NCBI RefSeq assembly: GCF_004519515.1
Contig: NZ_CP038145.1
Span: 248,001 to 312,000, forward strand
Reading direction: 5' to 3'
From: Actinobacillus indolicus
GTDB lineage: Bacteria; Pseudomonadota; Gammaproteobacteria; Enterobacterales; Pasteurellaceae
Length of the DNA stretch: 64,000 bases
Of the stretch, positions 18,015 through 29,500 are shown in pieces. The notes beneath the pieces are model-generated. The model saw nothing but the letters and a program-made list of their open reading frames with translations. It did no database searches and was not told the DNA's origin. Within the stretch, counting starts at the first letter, position 1, and every line of letters starts with the position of its first letter. A program made the position numbers and the translations under genes.

Positions 18015-19550
18015 ATGAATACATCTAAACTTATTGCGACATTAACTAGTCTGAGCTTAGCCATTTTAGCTAGCTATTTAATGCTACTCGGTTCAGGCTT
18101 TTTTCCAACGCCTGAAATCAGTAATATTCTTTTATTAACCTTTGTTATCCTATTGGCAAATGTCTCTAAGAAGGCGTTTTATTATCTCTTTTTCCCGATT
18201 GCCACTTTATACGCCTTATACACGCCCGTTGGCTTAACGTTCGGGCCGCCTTCTTATCAATATGTTGCCTCTGTTTTTGCAACAGATATTCAAGAAGGCA
18301 AAGAGTTCTTTAGCCAAATTCCATTCATGAACTTTGTGGCTTGTTTTACGATTTTTATTGCACTTATTGCATTTCGTTGGATAACGCAAAAATGGCAAAT
18401 TCAATTTCATCGCAATAAAACCTTACTTGTGCTGGGTATCGCATTAGTGTTTGCATCTACTCCACCCTTTAAATTTTTACAAGAAAGTGTGGAATCTACC
18501 CTAGAAGTCAAAACGGAACTTGATAGGCTAAACAGCATGACGATTGAAAGCCAATGGGGAACATCACACCTCACGGCAGACAGTCGCTATGATGATTATA
18601 TTCTTGTCATCGGCGAAAGTGCCCGTAAAGATTACCATCATGCCTATGGCTACCCTGCGGAAAATACGCCATTTATGAGTAGCGCAAATGGAGTCTTAAT
18701 TGACGGCTTAACGGCGGGCGGAACAAATACCATTGCTTCACTCAAATTAATGCTCACCAAACCTAACATAGAAAAATGGGAAGGCGACTATGGATTAAGT
18801 ATGGTCGATCTGGTGAAATCCGCTGGAATCAAAACCTACTGGCTCTCTAACCAAGGCTACATCGGGACCTTTGATACCCCTGTTTCATCCCTTGCCAATA
18901 AGAGTGAAGAAAAATTCTTCTTAAAATCAGGGGATTCTTTTAACCAAAATATCAGTGATTTTGATTTATTACCAAAGTTTGAACAAATCATTGAACAAAA
19001 GGCTACGGGAAAACGTTTTATTGTCGTGCATTTATACGGCTCTCACCCGATCAGCTGTGATCGCTTAACGGACTATCCAAAAATGTTCGATGATGAAAAA
19101 ATCGGTAAAAAATATGCAAACGTAAACTGCTATGTTTCTTCTATTAAGAAAACAGACGAAGTCTTAAAACGCTTATATGAAGCACTTCGTAAAAATCAGC
19201 AACAATCTAACCGCTTGTTCTCCATGGTTTACTTTGCTGACCACGGTTTAGCCCATGATATGAGTAAAGAGGAAATTGCTATTCATAACAGCAGTGGAAA
19301 AAGCAAACTTCACTTCGATATTCCCCTATTTAAAATATCAAGCGATGACACTGAAAGAAAAGCGTATAAAGCGATGAAATCGGGCTTAAACTTCACAGAT
19401 GGCATTGCAAAATGGATAGGGATCAGTAATCCTAAATTAAATGCCGAAGCCGATTTATTTAGCCCAACGCCAGACAAAGACGATTATGGGTTGAAAAAAT
19501 TAATTGAGAGCTTTGATGCGAAAGTCGATCCGGCTGTGCCAATTCCATAA
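18015..19550 (+). CDS. Phosphoethanolamine transferase, EptA/CptA/OpgE family
   Basis: A 511-residue inner-membrane enzyme: four or five N-terminal membrane spans (to about residue 155), then a periplasmic sulfatase-fold domain. Metal and nucleophile landmarks are I-G-E-S-A-R (Glu201), G-G-T-N-T with Thr237 at the position of the phosphorylated threonine of EptA, H-L-Y-G-S-H and F-A-D-H-G. The family moves phosphoethanolamine from phosphatidylethanolamine to lipid A, LPS core or periplasmic glucans, which changes surface charge and resistance to cationic peptides. Which acceptor is used cannot be read from the sequence, so no symbol is given. It is a single-gene unit ending at a terminator shared with queF. 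Confidence 0.87.
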   Translation: MNTSKLIATLTSLSLAILASYLMLLGSGFFPTPEISNILLLTFVILLANVSKKAFYYLFFPIATLYALYTPVGLTFGPPSYQYVASVFATDIQEGKEFFSQIPFMNFVACFTIFIALIAFRWITQKWQIQFHRNKTLLVLGIALVFASTPPFKFLQESVESTLEVKTELDRLNSMTIESQWGTSHLTADSRYDDYILVIGESARKDYHHAYGYPAENTPFMSSANGVLIDGLTAGGTNTIASLKLMLTKPNIEKWEGDYGLSMVDLVKSAGIKTYWLSNQGYIGTFDTPVSSLANKSEEKFFLKSGDSFNQNISDFDLLPKFEQIIEQKATGKRFIVVHLYGSHPISCDRLTDYPKMFDDEKIGKKYANVNCYVSSIKKTDEVLKRLYEALRKNQQQSNRLFSMVYFADHGLAHDMSKEEIAIHNSSGKSKLHFDIPLFKISSDDTERKAYKAMKSGLNFTDGIAKWIGISNPKLNAEADLFSPTPDKDDYGLKKLIESFDAKVDPAVPIP

Positions 19551-19553
19551 ATC

Positions 19554-19583
19554 AAAGTGTGGGTGAAATAACGCCCACCCTTT
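19554..19583. terminator. Terminator between the phosphoethanolamine transferase and queF
   Basis: A 12-bp stem (19554-19565 / 19572-19583) with one mismatch, one T-G pair and a 6-nt loop; A-rich on the left and T-rich on the right. Confidence 0.7.
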
Positions 19584-19591
19584 GAAAAATC

Positions 19592-20431
19592 TTACTGACG
19601 AGCCATTCTTTGATTTTCAGGTAGCGATTCAAAATTAGAACGGAACGGATTAATATCTAGCCCACCACGGCGGGTATAACGTGCATATACAGTTAATTTC
19701 TCAGGTTTCGCAAACTGCATTAAGTCACAGAAAATCCGCTCCACACATTGTTCATGAAACTCGTTATGCTCACGGAATGACACGATATAGCGTAAAAGTT
19801 TCTCTCGATCTAACCGCTTGCCGACATAATGAATCTGTACACTTCCCCAGTCTGGTTGAGATGTAATCAAACAATTTGACTTCAAAAGGTGGCTGACCAA
19901 TCTTTCTTCAACCACTTCCCCGCTTGCAATATTTTGCAAAGCTTCAGTCGAAAATTGATAGCTATCAATATGAATATCTTGTTCATCAATACATTCGCCC
20001 GCAAAATCAACAATAGGTTGCTGTGTAAAATCTGATAATTTGTAAATTTTCACGCTGATCTGACCGCTTGCACATTTTGTTAAATCCGCTTGGATGCGCT
20101 GTTGAACCTCTTCTAAAGAGGCAAATCGGGTTTGATTAAAGCTATTTAAATAGAGCTTAAAACTTTTGGATTCAATTAAGTTTTCACTGCGAAAATCAAT
20201 AGACACATCAGCAATAGCAACTTGGGGAACGCCTTGTGGATTTAGCCATGAAAGCTCATAGAGCGTCCAAATATCTGCCCCTATCGTAAAGGGTTGTTCC
20301 ACTGTAATGCCTAAGCTATCACGGTTTAAACGACGAGGAACTGCTTGTAATAAATTGGGATCATATTCGCTTTTGTATTCTGTTTTTTGCCCAAGTGTTA
20401 AGCCTGAAAGACTCTCATCATTGTAGTTCAT
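19592..20431 (-). CDS. queF: NADPH-dependent 7-cyano-7-deazaguanine reductase
   Basis: A 279-residue bimodular (YqcD/E. coli type) QueF, which reduces preQ0 to preQ1 in queuosine tRNA modification, the only known four-electron nitrile reduction in biology. The catalytic Cys187 lies in S-N-C-L-I-T-S-Q-P-D-W-G with Asp194; the NADPH-binding motif E-S-K-S-F-K-L-Y-L-N-S is at 87-97. Length and motif order match the unimodular-fusion type of gamma-proteobacteria (E. coli 282). No other que gene is adjacent. Confidence 0.96.
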   Translation of the reverse strand: MNYNDESLSGLTLGQKTEYKSEYDPNLLQAVPRRLNRDSLGITVEQPFTIGADIWTLYELSWLNPQGVPQVAIADVSIDFRSENLIESKSFKLYLNSFNQTRFASLEEVQQRIQADLTKCASGQISVKIYKLSDFTQQPIVDFAGECIDEQDIHIDSYQFSTEALQNIASGEVVEERLVSHLLKSNCLITSQPDWGSVQIHYVGKRLDREKLLRYIVSFREHNEFHEQCVERIFCDLMQFAKPEKLTVYARYTRRGGLDINPFRSNFESLPENQRMARQ

Positions 20432-20496
20432 CCTATTTCCTCATATTCAAAAAAAGGAATTATGCTACCGTAAAAATCCTTAGGACACAAAATAAA

Positions 20497-20524
20497 AAAA
20501 TCCCCCTACAAAGAGGGGGATTTT
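20497..20524. terminator. Terminator of the adhesin gene
   Basis: Perfect 11-bp stem (20497-20507 / 20514-20524) with five G-C pairs, a 6-nt loop and A/T flanks, 20 bases beyond the adhesin stop codon. Confidence 0.9.
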
Positions 20525-20544
20525 AATGCTAGGTTAAAGGGTGA

Positions 20545-23500
20545 TTACCATTGGTAACCGATACCCACAGAACCACCGACATCACCACGGGTATTCGCGT
20601 TACCTTGTAATTTAAGGATTAGCTTACCGTTGTCAGAAGCACGTGAGTAACCCACTGCCACCGCTGATTGACCTTTGAAGGTACCAGCTGATGCTGCAAC
20701 CATTGATTTACCTGGGATGTAAACTTGTGGTAAACCTGCTGCTGCGTTCGCACCTGCGATACCTGCACGTAAGTCTTTGTTGTTACGGTTGATCTTGTTG
20801 TGAACATCACCAAATTTATTGTTAATGTCACCTGCTAGGCTATATAACTGGCTACCATTTACAGCATCAGTACTTGTGCTAGAAATTGTACCTGGTGCAA
20901 CGTTAGTAATTTTCGCTGCTGAACCATCTTTCTTAGCCACTTTCACATCGCCATTCACATCACCGCTGATCACAGGACCAGTAGCGCCGCCAACTTGAAC
21001 ACTCGTAAATGTTGGAGTCATTGAAGTTGCAACCGCAATGTTATTACCATTACGTGTAATTTCAATGTTGTTACCCGCGTTCACATTTACAGTATCGCCA
21101 GCTTTCACTTTGCTTGCTGTCTTATCGCTTGTGTCAACAAGTTTACCTGTTGTGCCTTCAACTGCTGCTGAGTTCACGTTCCAACTTGCGTTGTTTACAG
21201 TATTAACAAGTGTAGTTGCATTCACGAAGTTTGCACCGTCTGTTGGCGCTGCAATGCTACCGTTTGCATTTGTCGTTGTTGCATTTGCTGTTTTCACATC
21301 AAATGTCACATTAACAACATCTTTACCACTTGCATCTTTCGATGTTGTGATGTTCGCTGTTGTACCGTTACCGTTTACATAGTTCACAGTATCGCCTGGG
21401 TTTACAAGAAGCGTATTGCCATCTTTGTCAGTTGTTTTCCAACCACTGCCATTGATTGCATCTGCAACAGTCTGCGTTGATGCCACTTTAGTTGGAGAAA
21501 TATCTCCTTCATTAACAAGACCTGTTGTCGTGTTCGCATTTGCTGAACCAAAGTCCACATTGTAAGTGACGTTAGTACCGTCAACAACAGCTGTTGTACC
21601 GTTACCATTGTTGAAGCTTACAGTTTGGCTACCCACCGCAGTTGCATTAGTAGCATTATTGTTACCTGTCATCTTCCACTTCAATGCAGCTGTCGTCGCA
21701 TTTAACTGGCTAACATTCACAGCATCCGTATCTTTAACACCTGCAGAAACATTACCAATGATATTGTTACCCATATCAATGGTTGAACTTGGTTTCACAG
21801 TAAAGTTACTTACTGTTGTGTTACCTGCAACGGTTAAGTTGTTGGTTACATTTGTATTAGTGAATGTCACGTTCTCTGTGGTTGAGATATTAAAGGTTGT
21901 GCCTGTTTGCTCAATTCTAATATTGTTACCCGCATTGAGAGTTACTGTGTCACCCGCTTTCACTTTCGCTGTCGCATCAGATGTAGATTCACCTGTTGAA
22001 CCAGCTACTTTACCTGCAACTGTGTTCCAGTAAACGTTGTTGATTGTGTTCACTACATCAGAAATCGTTGCTACAGTACCGTTAGTAATATCTGCAACCG
22101 CTTTACCTGCTGGGATAGTATTACCTGCAGCATCTTTCGCTGTACCATCGCTTACTGAAGATGTACCTGTATTCACATTAACAGAAATATCGCCAGCAGG
22201 GCTAACAGTAACATTCGCTGTTGTGGTATTAGTGAAGTTGATATCACCATCCGCACCAGAAGTGATGGTTGGTTTCACAGCTTCAAGTGCACCTGTAGTT
22301 TGGTTCACTTTGATTGTTTTATCATCAACTTTTACGTCAACTTTAACAACGCTGGTTGCACCATCAGTGTTAGTGATGTTTACAGTAGTACCTGTACCGT
22401 TAACGAAGTTAACAGTGTCGTATGGTGTTACTACGTCTTTAGCTGTACCGTTTTCTTTTAGGTTCCAGCCAGCATTTAGTACGTCACCTAGAGTAGCTGC
22501 ATTGTTTAGTGCATCACCAGTAGGTTTGTCAGCAGGGTTGTTTGAAGTAGTTGGCGCTTGGATAGTTGTATCTAGGTTGCCAACAACGTTCTTACCACCA
22601 ACGTTACCGATAGTGATCTTGTCACCTACATTGCCCACAGTCACGCTATTGAAGTCAACATCTTCTGCAGTTGCGAAAGTGAACTCATTATTCACACGTT
22701 TAACTGTTAAGTTTTTACCTGCTGTAAATGTCACTTCTTCACTTGGGTTGATCAAGGTTGCATCAGCCATGTCGCCATCAGCTTTGTTGCCACCTGATTT
22801 CGCATTCCAGCCTGAGTTGTTAATTGCATTCGCTACTGTCGTTGCATTAACTAACTTCGCACCTTCTGTTGCATCAGCAGGCGAAGTGATGCTGCCGTTA
22901 GCTTTTGGCTCAAGTGTAGTTGTCTTAGCATCTACAGTGATTACGCCAGTGTTTGGATTTACTGTTACGTTAGTCGTTGCTGTATCTGCAAAGTTAATGT
23001 CACCAGTTGCAGTGGTTGCATTGTTCGGGTCAGTAACTTCTGTTGCTTTGACATCAGCAAGATCGATCGTGATTTCACGAACGCCTGATGTTGCATTAGT
23101 TTCACCAGTAACTGATACACGGTCGCTACCTGCGATGAATTTCACTTCGTTTGCATTCTTCACAGTGTCTTTGTAGCCACCAGTTTCGGTAGATACTACC
23201 CAGCCCATATTCGCTAAATCGCGAACAGTCGCTGCTGAATTTAAGATGTTACCCGCTAATCCAGTTAAATTCACTAACGGTGAAGTACCTGGGGTAGCTG
23301 TGCCACCAGTATTAACGTTAGTACCCACTGGTGTTGTGTTCAATACAGAACCCACACCTGTTAGCTGTGTTGGTTTACCATCAACATTGGTGATATTCAA
23401 TGAAGATGTTGGTGCAACAGGGTTGTTATTCGCCGCCAATGGACCTTCGTTCACTAACTTCACAGCTGGTGTTGTACCGTTAGATACAGTCACGCTGTTG

Positions 23501-26500
23501 AAATCTACATCTTCAGCTGTTGCATAGGTAATCTTACCGTCAGCATCTTGCTTAACAGTCATATTCTTACCAGCTGCCATGTCGATGACATCGCCTGGGT
23601 TGATGACTTCGTCAGTACCAGAAACTTTAGTACCGCCATTTTCAGATGACTTCAATGTAAAGCCTGATGCATTGATTGCGTCAGCCACAGTCGTTGCGTT
23701 GACAAGTTTGTTGCCATCCGCTGCTGCCGGTGCATCAATCTTACCATCTTTACCATCTGTACCATTTGTAAGTTTAGTATCGCCAACAGTTGTTGTTAAG
23801 TTTGGATCAGCAAGGTTAACGTCCACTTTAATTTCATTTGAAGTGCCATCAGCACTTGGTGTTACCGTTACAGTTGTGCCGTTACCATTCACGAAGTTAA
23901 CCGTGTCATATGGTGTTACTACATCTTTAGGTGTACCGTTTTCTTTTAAGTTCCAACCCGCATTTAATACATCGCCTAATGTCGCTGCATTCTTTAATGC
24001 ATTTCCTGTTGGTTTATCAGCAGGGTTGTTTGAAGTGGTTGGCGCTTGGATAGTTGTATCTAGGTTGCCAACAACGTTCTTACCACCAACGTTACCGATA
24101 GTGATCTTGTCACCTGGATTGCCCACAGTTACGCTCTTGAAGTCAACATCTTCTGCAGTTGCGAAAGTGAACTCATTATTCACACGTTTAACTGTTAAGT
24201 TTTTACCTGCTGTAAATGTCACTTCTTCACTTGGGTTGATCAAGGTTGCATCAGCCATGTCGCCATCAGCTTTGTTGCCACCTGATTTCGCATTCCAGCC
24301 TGAGTTGTTAATTGCATTCGCTACTGTCGTTGCATTAACTAACTTCGCACCTTCTGTTGCATCAGCAGGCGAAGTGATGCTGCCGTTAGCTTTTGGCTCA
24401 AGTGTAGTTGTCTTAGCATCTACAGTGATTACGCCAGTGTTTGGATTTACTGTTACGTTAGTCGTTGCTGTATCTGCAAAGTTAATGTCACCAGTTGCAG
24501 TGGTTGCATTGTTCGGGTCAGTAACTTCTGTTGCTTTGACATCAGCAAGATCGATCGTGATTTCACGAACGCCTGATGTTGCATTAGTTTCACCAGTAAC
24601 TGATACACGGTCGCTACCTGCGATGAATTTCACTTCGTTTGCATTCTTCACAGTGTCTTTGTAGCCACCAGTTTCGGTAGATACTACCCAGCCCATATTC
24701 GCTAAATCGCGAACAGTCGCTGCTGAATTTAAGATGTTACCCGCTAATCCAGTTAAATTCACTAACGGTGAAGTACCTGGGGTAGCTGTGCCACCAGTAT
24801 TAACGTTAGTACCCACTGGTGTTGTGTTCAATACAGAACCCACACCTGTTAGCTGTGTTGGTTTACCATCAACATTGGTGATATTCAATGAAGATGTTGG
24901 TGCAACAGGGTTGTTATTCGCCGCCAATGGACCTTCGTTCACTAACTTCACAGCTGGTGTTGTACCGTTAGATACAGTCACGCTGTTGAAATCTACATCT
25001 TCAGCTGTTGCATAGGTAATCTTACCGTCAGCATCTTGCTTAACAGTCATATTCTTACCAGCTGCCATGTCGATGACATCGCCTGGGTTGATGACTTCGT
25101 CAGTACCAGAAACTTTAGTACCGCCATTTTCAGATGACTTCAATGTAAAGCCTGATGCATTGATTGCGTCAGCCACAGTCGTTGCGTTGACAAGTTTGTT
25201 GCCATCCGCTGCTGCCGGTGCATCAATCTTACCATCTTTACCATCTGTACCATTTGTAAGTTTAGTATCGCCAACAGTTGTTGTTAAGTTTGGATCAGCA
25301 AGGTTAACGTCCACTTTAATTTCATTTGAAGTGCCATCAGCGCTTGGTGTTACCGTTACAGTTGTGCCGTTACCATTCACGAAGTTAACCGTGTCATATG
25401 GTGTTACTACATCTTTAGGTGTACCGTTTTCTTTTAAGTTCCAACCCGCATTTAATACATCGCCTAATGTCGCTGCATTCTTTAATGCATTTCCTGTTGG
25501 TTTATCAGCAGGGTTGTTTGAAGTCGTTGGAGCTGCAATCGTTGTATCTAAATTGCCAACAACATTCTTACCACCAACATTACCGATAGTGATCTTGTCA
25601 CCTGCATTACCTACAGTAGTGCTGTTGAAATCAACATCTTCTGCAGTTGCGAAAGTGAACTCATTATTCACACGTTTAACTGTTAAGTTTTTACCTGCTG
25701 TAAATGTCACTTCTTCACTTGGGTTGATCAATGTTGCATCAGCCATATCGCCATCAGCTTTGTTGCCACCTGATTTCGCATTCCAGCCTGATGCGTTGAT
25801 TGCATCAGCAACAGTCGTTGCATTGACAAGTTTGTCGCCACCTGTTGTTGGTGCTTCAACTTTACCATCTTTACCATCTGTGCCATCTGTAAGTTTGGTA
25901 TCGCCAACAGTGGTTGTTAGGTTTGGATCAGCAAGGTTGATATCAACTTTGATAGTGCTGGTTTTTTGGTCACCCGTTGATACGGTGACATTTGTACCCA
26001 TACCGTCAATAAAGTTAACTGTGTCATACGGTTTAACAAGATCAACTGCTTTGGTATCGCCTTGTAAGTTCCAACCTGCATTTAGCACATCGCCTAATGT
26101 TGCTGCATTAGTCGTTACTGGGTTAGCCGGTGCAGTGCCTGATTCGCCACCATTGATTGTACTTGGTTCTGGTAGTGTAGTGGTTAGGTTAGAAATCGTA
26201 CCGCCAGTATTGCCTGTACCGCTTGAGATAACAACAGGGTTGGTATCTGTTACATCAGATTTAACTGTGATTTCTTTGAATTCAGGTTTTTCAGCGATTT
26301 GGATTTGTACTTCATTGTCAGAAACAACAGTTTGTACATTTTTCGCAGAGTAAGTACCCGCTGTTGGTGCTGCTGTATCACGTGCAATATTTGCAACTGC
26401 TGTTGTAGCACCGATAATCGCTAATGTTTCACCAAGTTGTTGCTGTGTACCGTCACCAGCTTTATAAGTTTTATCTAGCGTTTCAGCATCGGTATCTTTA

Positions 26501-29500
26501 TTGGTGTTAGCTGTGATTGTTAATGGTTTAGCTGCTTGTTCATAAACAAAGTATAGCTGTGAGCCGTTGATTGCGTCAGTTGAAGTCTTAGAGATTTCAC
26601 CTGCAGCGACGTTTTGGACACGACGTTCTGCACCTGCTGCACCAACACTCACCACACCATTCGCTGTCGCACCAGCAAAGCCGCCATAAGTGATATTAGC
26701 TACTTTCGCTTCAGTTACAGTGCCTTTATCACCTGCAGTCGTAGTAGTACCTGCTACTTGGTCAGTGTTTAGTACTGGTGTACCAACAGCTGCGCCCGCA
26801 GTCGCTTCAGTGCCGTTACCTAGATACACAGAGTTTGCGACTGTGCCAACAGCATTATCTGTGCCGTCTGCATTACGGCTAACATTGCTACCTAGTACAA
26901 AGGTATCTGCTGTCGTAATGGTGTTGTTGTTACCAAACGCATAAGAGCGGTCAGCACCTGCACGGATGTAGTTCAGGTCACCGAATGTACCTGCATTGTT
27001 TGCTTCAACAACGTGACCAACACCAACAGCGATAGACTCAGTACCAGTAACATTTGAATTTCTACCGATAGCAATAGATGCTTCGCCTGTTACAGTGGTA
27101 TTTGTACCAATAGCAATGGTATCAACTTTCGAAGAAGCTTTTAGTGCATCAAGCTTGGCTGTCAACTGCTTCTCAATATTCTCAAAATTAGCTTGTGCAG
27201 TGGTCAAATTACCTTGTGCACTTGTTGCATTAGCCGTTGCTTTCTGTAGCGCTTCTTTTGCTTTTGCTGCTGCTGCTGCTGTGTTCTCAACATTCTTAAT
27301 CGCATCAGCATTTGTTGGGTCTAGGGCTGCTACCGCTGCCGCTGCTGCCGCTGCTGCATCAGCTTCTGTTGCATTTGCTTGTGCTGCCGCTAGTTCTTCA
27401 TTTCTGGTCGCTAGAGCATTTTGTGCAGACAGATATGAGTTGCGGTTACGAACATAGGTAGATTGCATACCCGGTAGTGCATCTGCGTCAGCACGGCTCA
27501 AACCAGCTGCTGCATCTGTACCAATTGCGATACCACGCTCACCTGATGCTACGCTTTGTACACCAGAAGCACTTGCGTTGGTTGCGACAGCCATTGACTG
27601 GTTACCTGCAGCCATAGATCTGTTAGCCCATGCTGCTGAATTGTGACCAGTTGCCATTGACGAGAAGCCATTAGCAAAAGCCCATGAGCCCATAGCGATA
27701 GAAGCGTTGGCATTTTCGGTGGTTTGTGAGTTGGCACCAAATGAAATAGAGCCTTGACCACGTGCATTCGCTTTTGAACCAATAGAAGTCGAAAGCTTAT
27801 CTTCGGTCAAGGCATTCATACCGATAGCGATACCTTCACCTGCTTTTTCAATCACGCGAGCACCTGGACCTGCTGCAAATGATAGACCAGCTTCAGCAGT
27901 AGCGCGATGACCGAAAGCACTTGAACTATCACCAGATGCAACCGAATACGCACCTGTTGCTGTTGCATGTTGTCCTGATGCAGTCGTTGTATAACCTGTC
28001 GCTGTTGACCAGTTACCAGATGCAGTAGCAACATGACCTAGTGCGGTTGCGTTTTGACCTATTGCATTGGCAATTTGACCAAATGCTGCTGCACCATTGG
28101 TTGCATAAGCATGGTCACCGACAGCGGTAGATACACCCAGAGCTACTCGATCCTTATTATACGCTGTTGCATATCCTGTACGAGAACCTGATGCAAAAGT
28201 ACCATTACCGATAGCGATACTTGATGATGCTGAGCCATCCTCTACATCGATATGTGCATTACGACCGATAGCAATCGCACCAATCGCACCAGTTGCATCA
28301 TTACCTTTCACTGTAGTGTTAATACCCAGAGCGATAGAGCCATCATAAGCAAGGGTATTACTACCTAGAGAGATAGCACCACCAGATTTGCCACTAGAAC
28401 CTTTTGCGGTTGAGTTATAACCGTATGCGATACCATATTCAGATGTAGCAGTTGATTTCACGCCTGCAGTGGTAGAGTATAGGCCTTGTGCACCTGCTGC
28501 TTCGGTGATGTTACCGATGTTTTCTACTTTATCACCAGTATTGGCGTTAGTACCGTTATTGGTGTGGAAATAGATTTGACCAACTTGGCTACCCAATACA
28601 TCTAGGGCTGCATATAGCTGTGAGCCGTTGATGGCATCGGTAGATACATTGGTGATTGCACCCGGTGCGACATTCTTGATTTGACGCTCTGCATCTTTAC
28701 GACCAACTGAGACATATTGACCTGCATCTGACACTTGACCTGCAAAGCCATCATAAGTCAATGTCGCTGCACCTGAGCCGATGGTAACTGATTTAACAGT
28801 TTCCACAGGGGTGACGGTCATACCATCTGTGCCTGCTGTAACATTTTTAACTGTGCCATCAGCTTCGGTCTGCTGAGTAGTAACGACTTCGGTAGAGCTA
28901 TCGCCTAGCACAACTGAGCCATTAGTGCTTAGAGCAGTAATGTTATTACCTAGTGCAACTGAACGCTCGCCTGATACATTGGTATTTGAACCAAAGGCGA
29001 TAGACGATTCACCAGTAGAAGTAACGGTGGCATTCGTACCGATAGCGACAGAGTTCGCTGCATACGCAGTAGCGTTCGCACCATAAGCAAGAGCATTGTC
29101 AGCTGCTGCAATGGCTGCCGCACCAACTGCGGTTGCGTTAGTTGCGTTAGCAAGTGCTTTATAACCTAGAGCCGTTGCGTTTACTTCTAGAGCATTGGCA
29201 CCTGTACCCACTGCGGTAGTGAAGTCACCTTCTGCGACTGCACCTGCTGCGATTGCCACACCACCTTTGGTTGATTTTTCAGACTTTGCAGTCATAGCGC
29301 CTGCTGTAGATACAGTCTGATTACCAACACGAGCACCTGTACCAATCGCAGTACCTAGTTCGGCACCTGCTTCAACAAATGCTGATGTACCAATCGCCGT
29401 GCCAAATAGTTCGTTTGAGTGAGCTTTTTGACCGATGGCCACAGAACCGTCTTTGGCGTAAGTAGTTTCCCACCAGTCAGCAGCAGTCATGCGACCGTCA

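Noticed and set aside
22649..25524. CRISPR-like or satellite repeat array
   Set aside because: Repeats are in frame, 1.5 kb long and encode adhesin stalk modules; there are no short repeats with unique spacers.
22037..26353. Long open frames on the + strand opposite the adhesin (up to 428 codons)
   Set aside because: They are valine/threonine-rich complements of the repetitive adhesin codons, have no ribosome sites, and repeat at the same 1488-bp period. They are shadows of the real gene.
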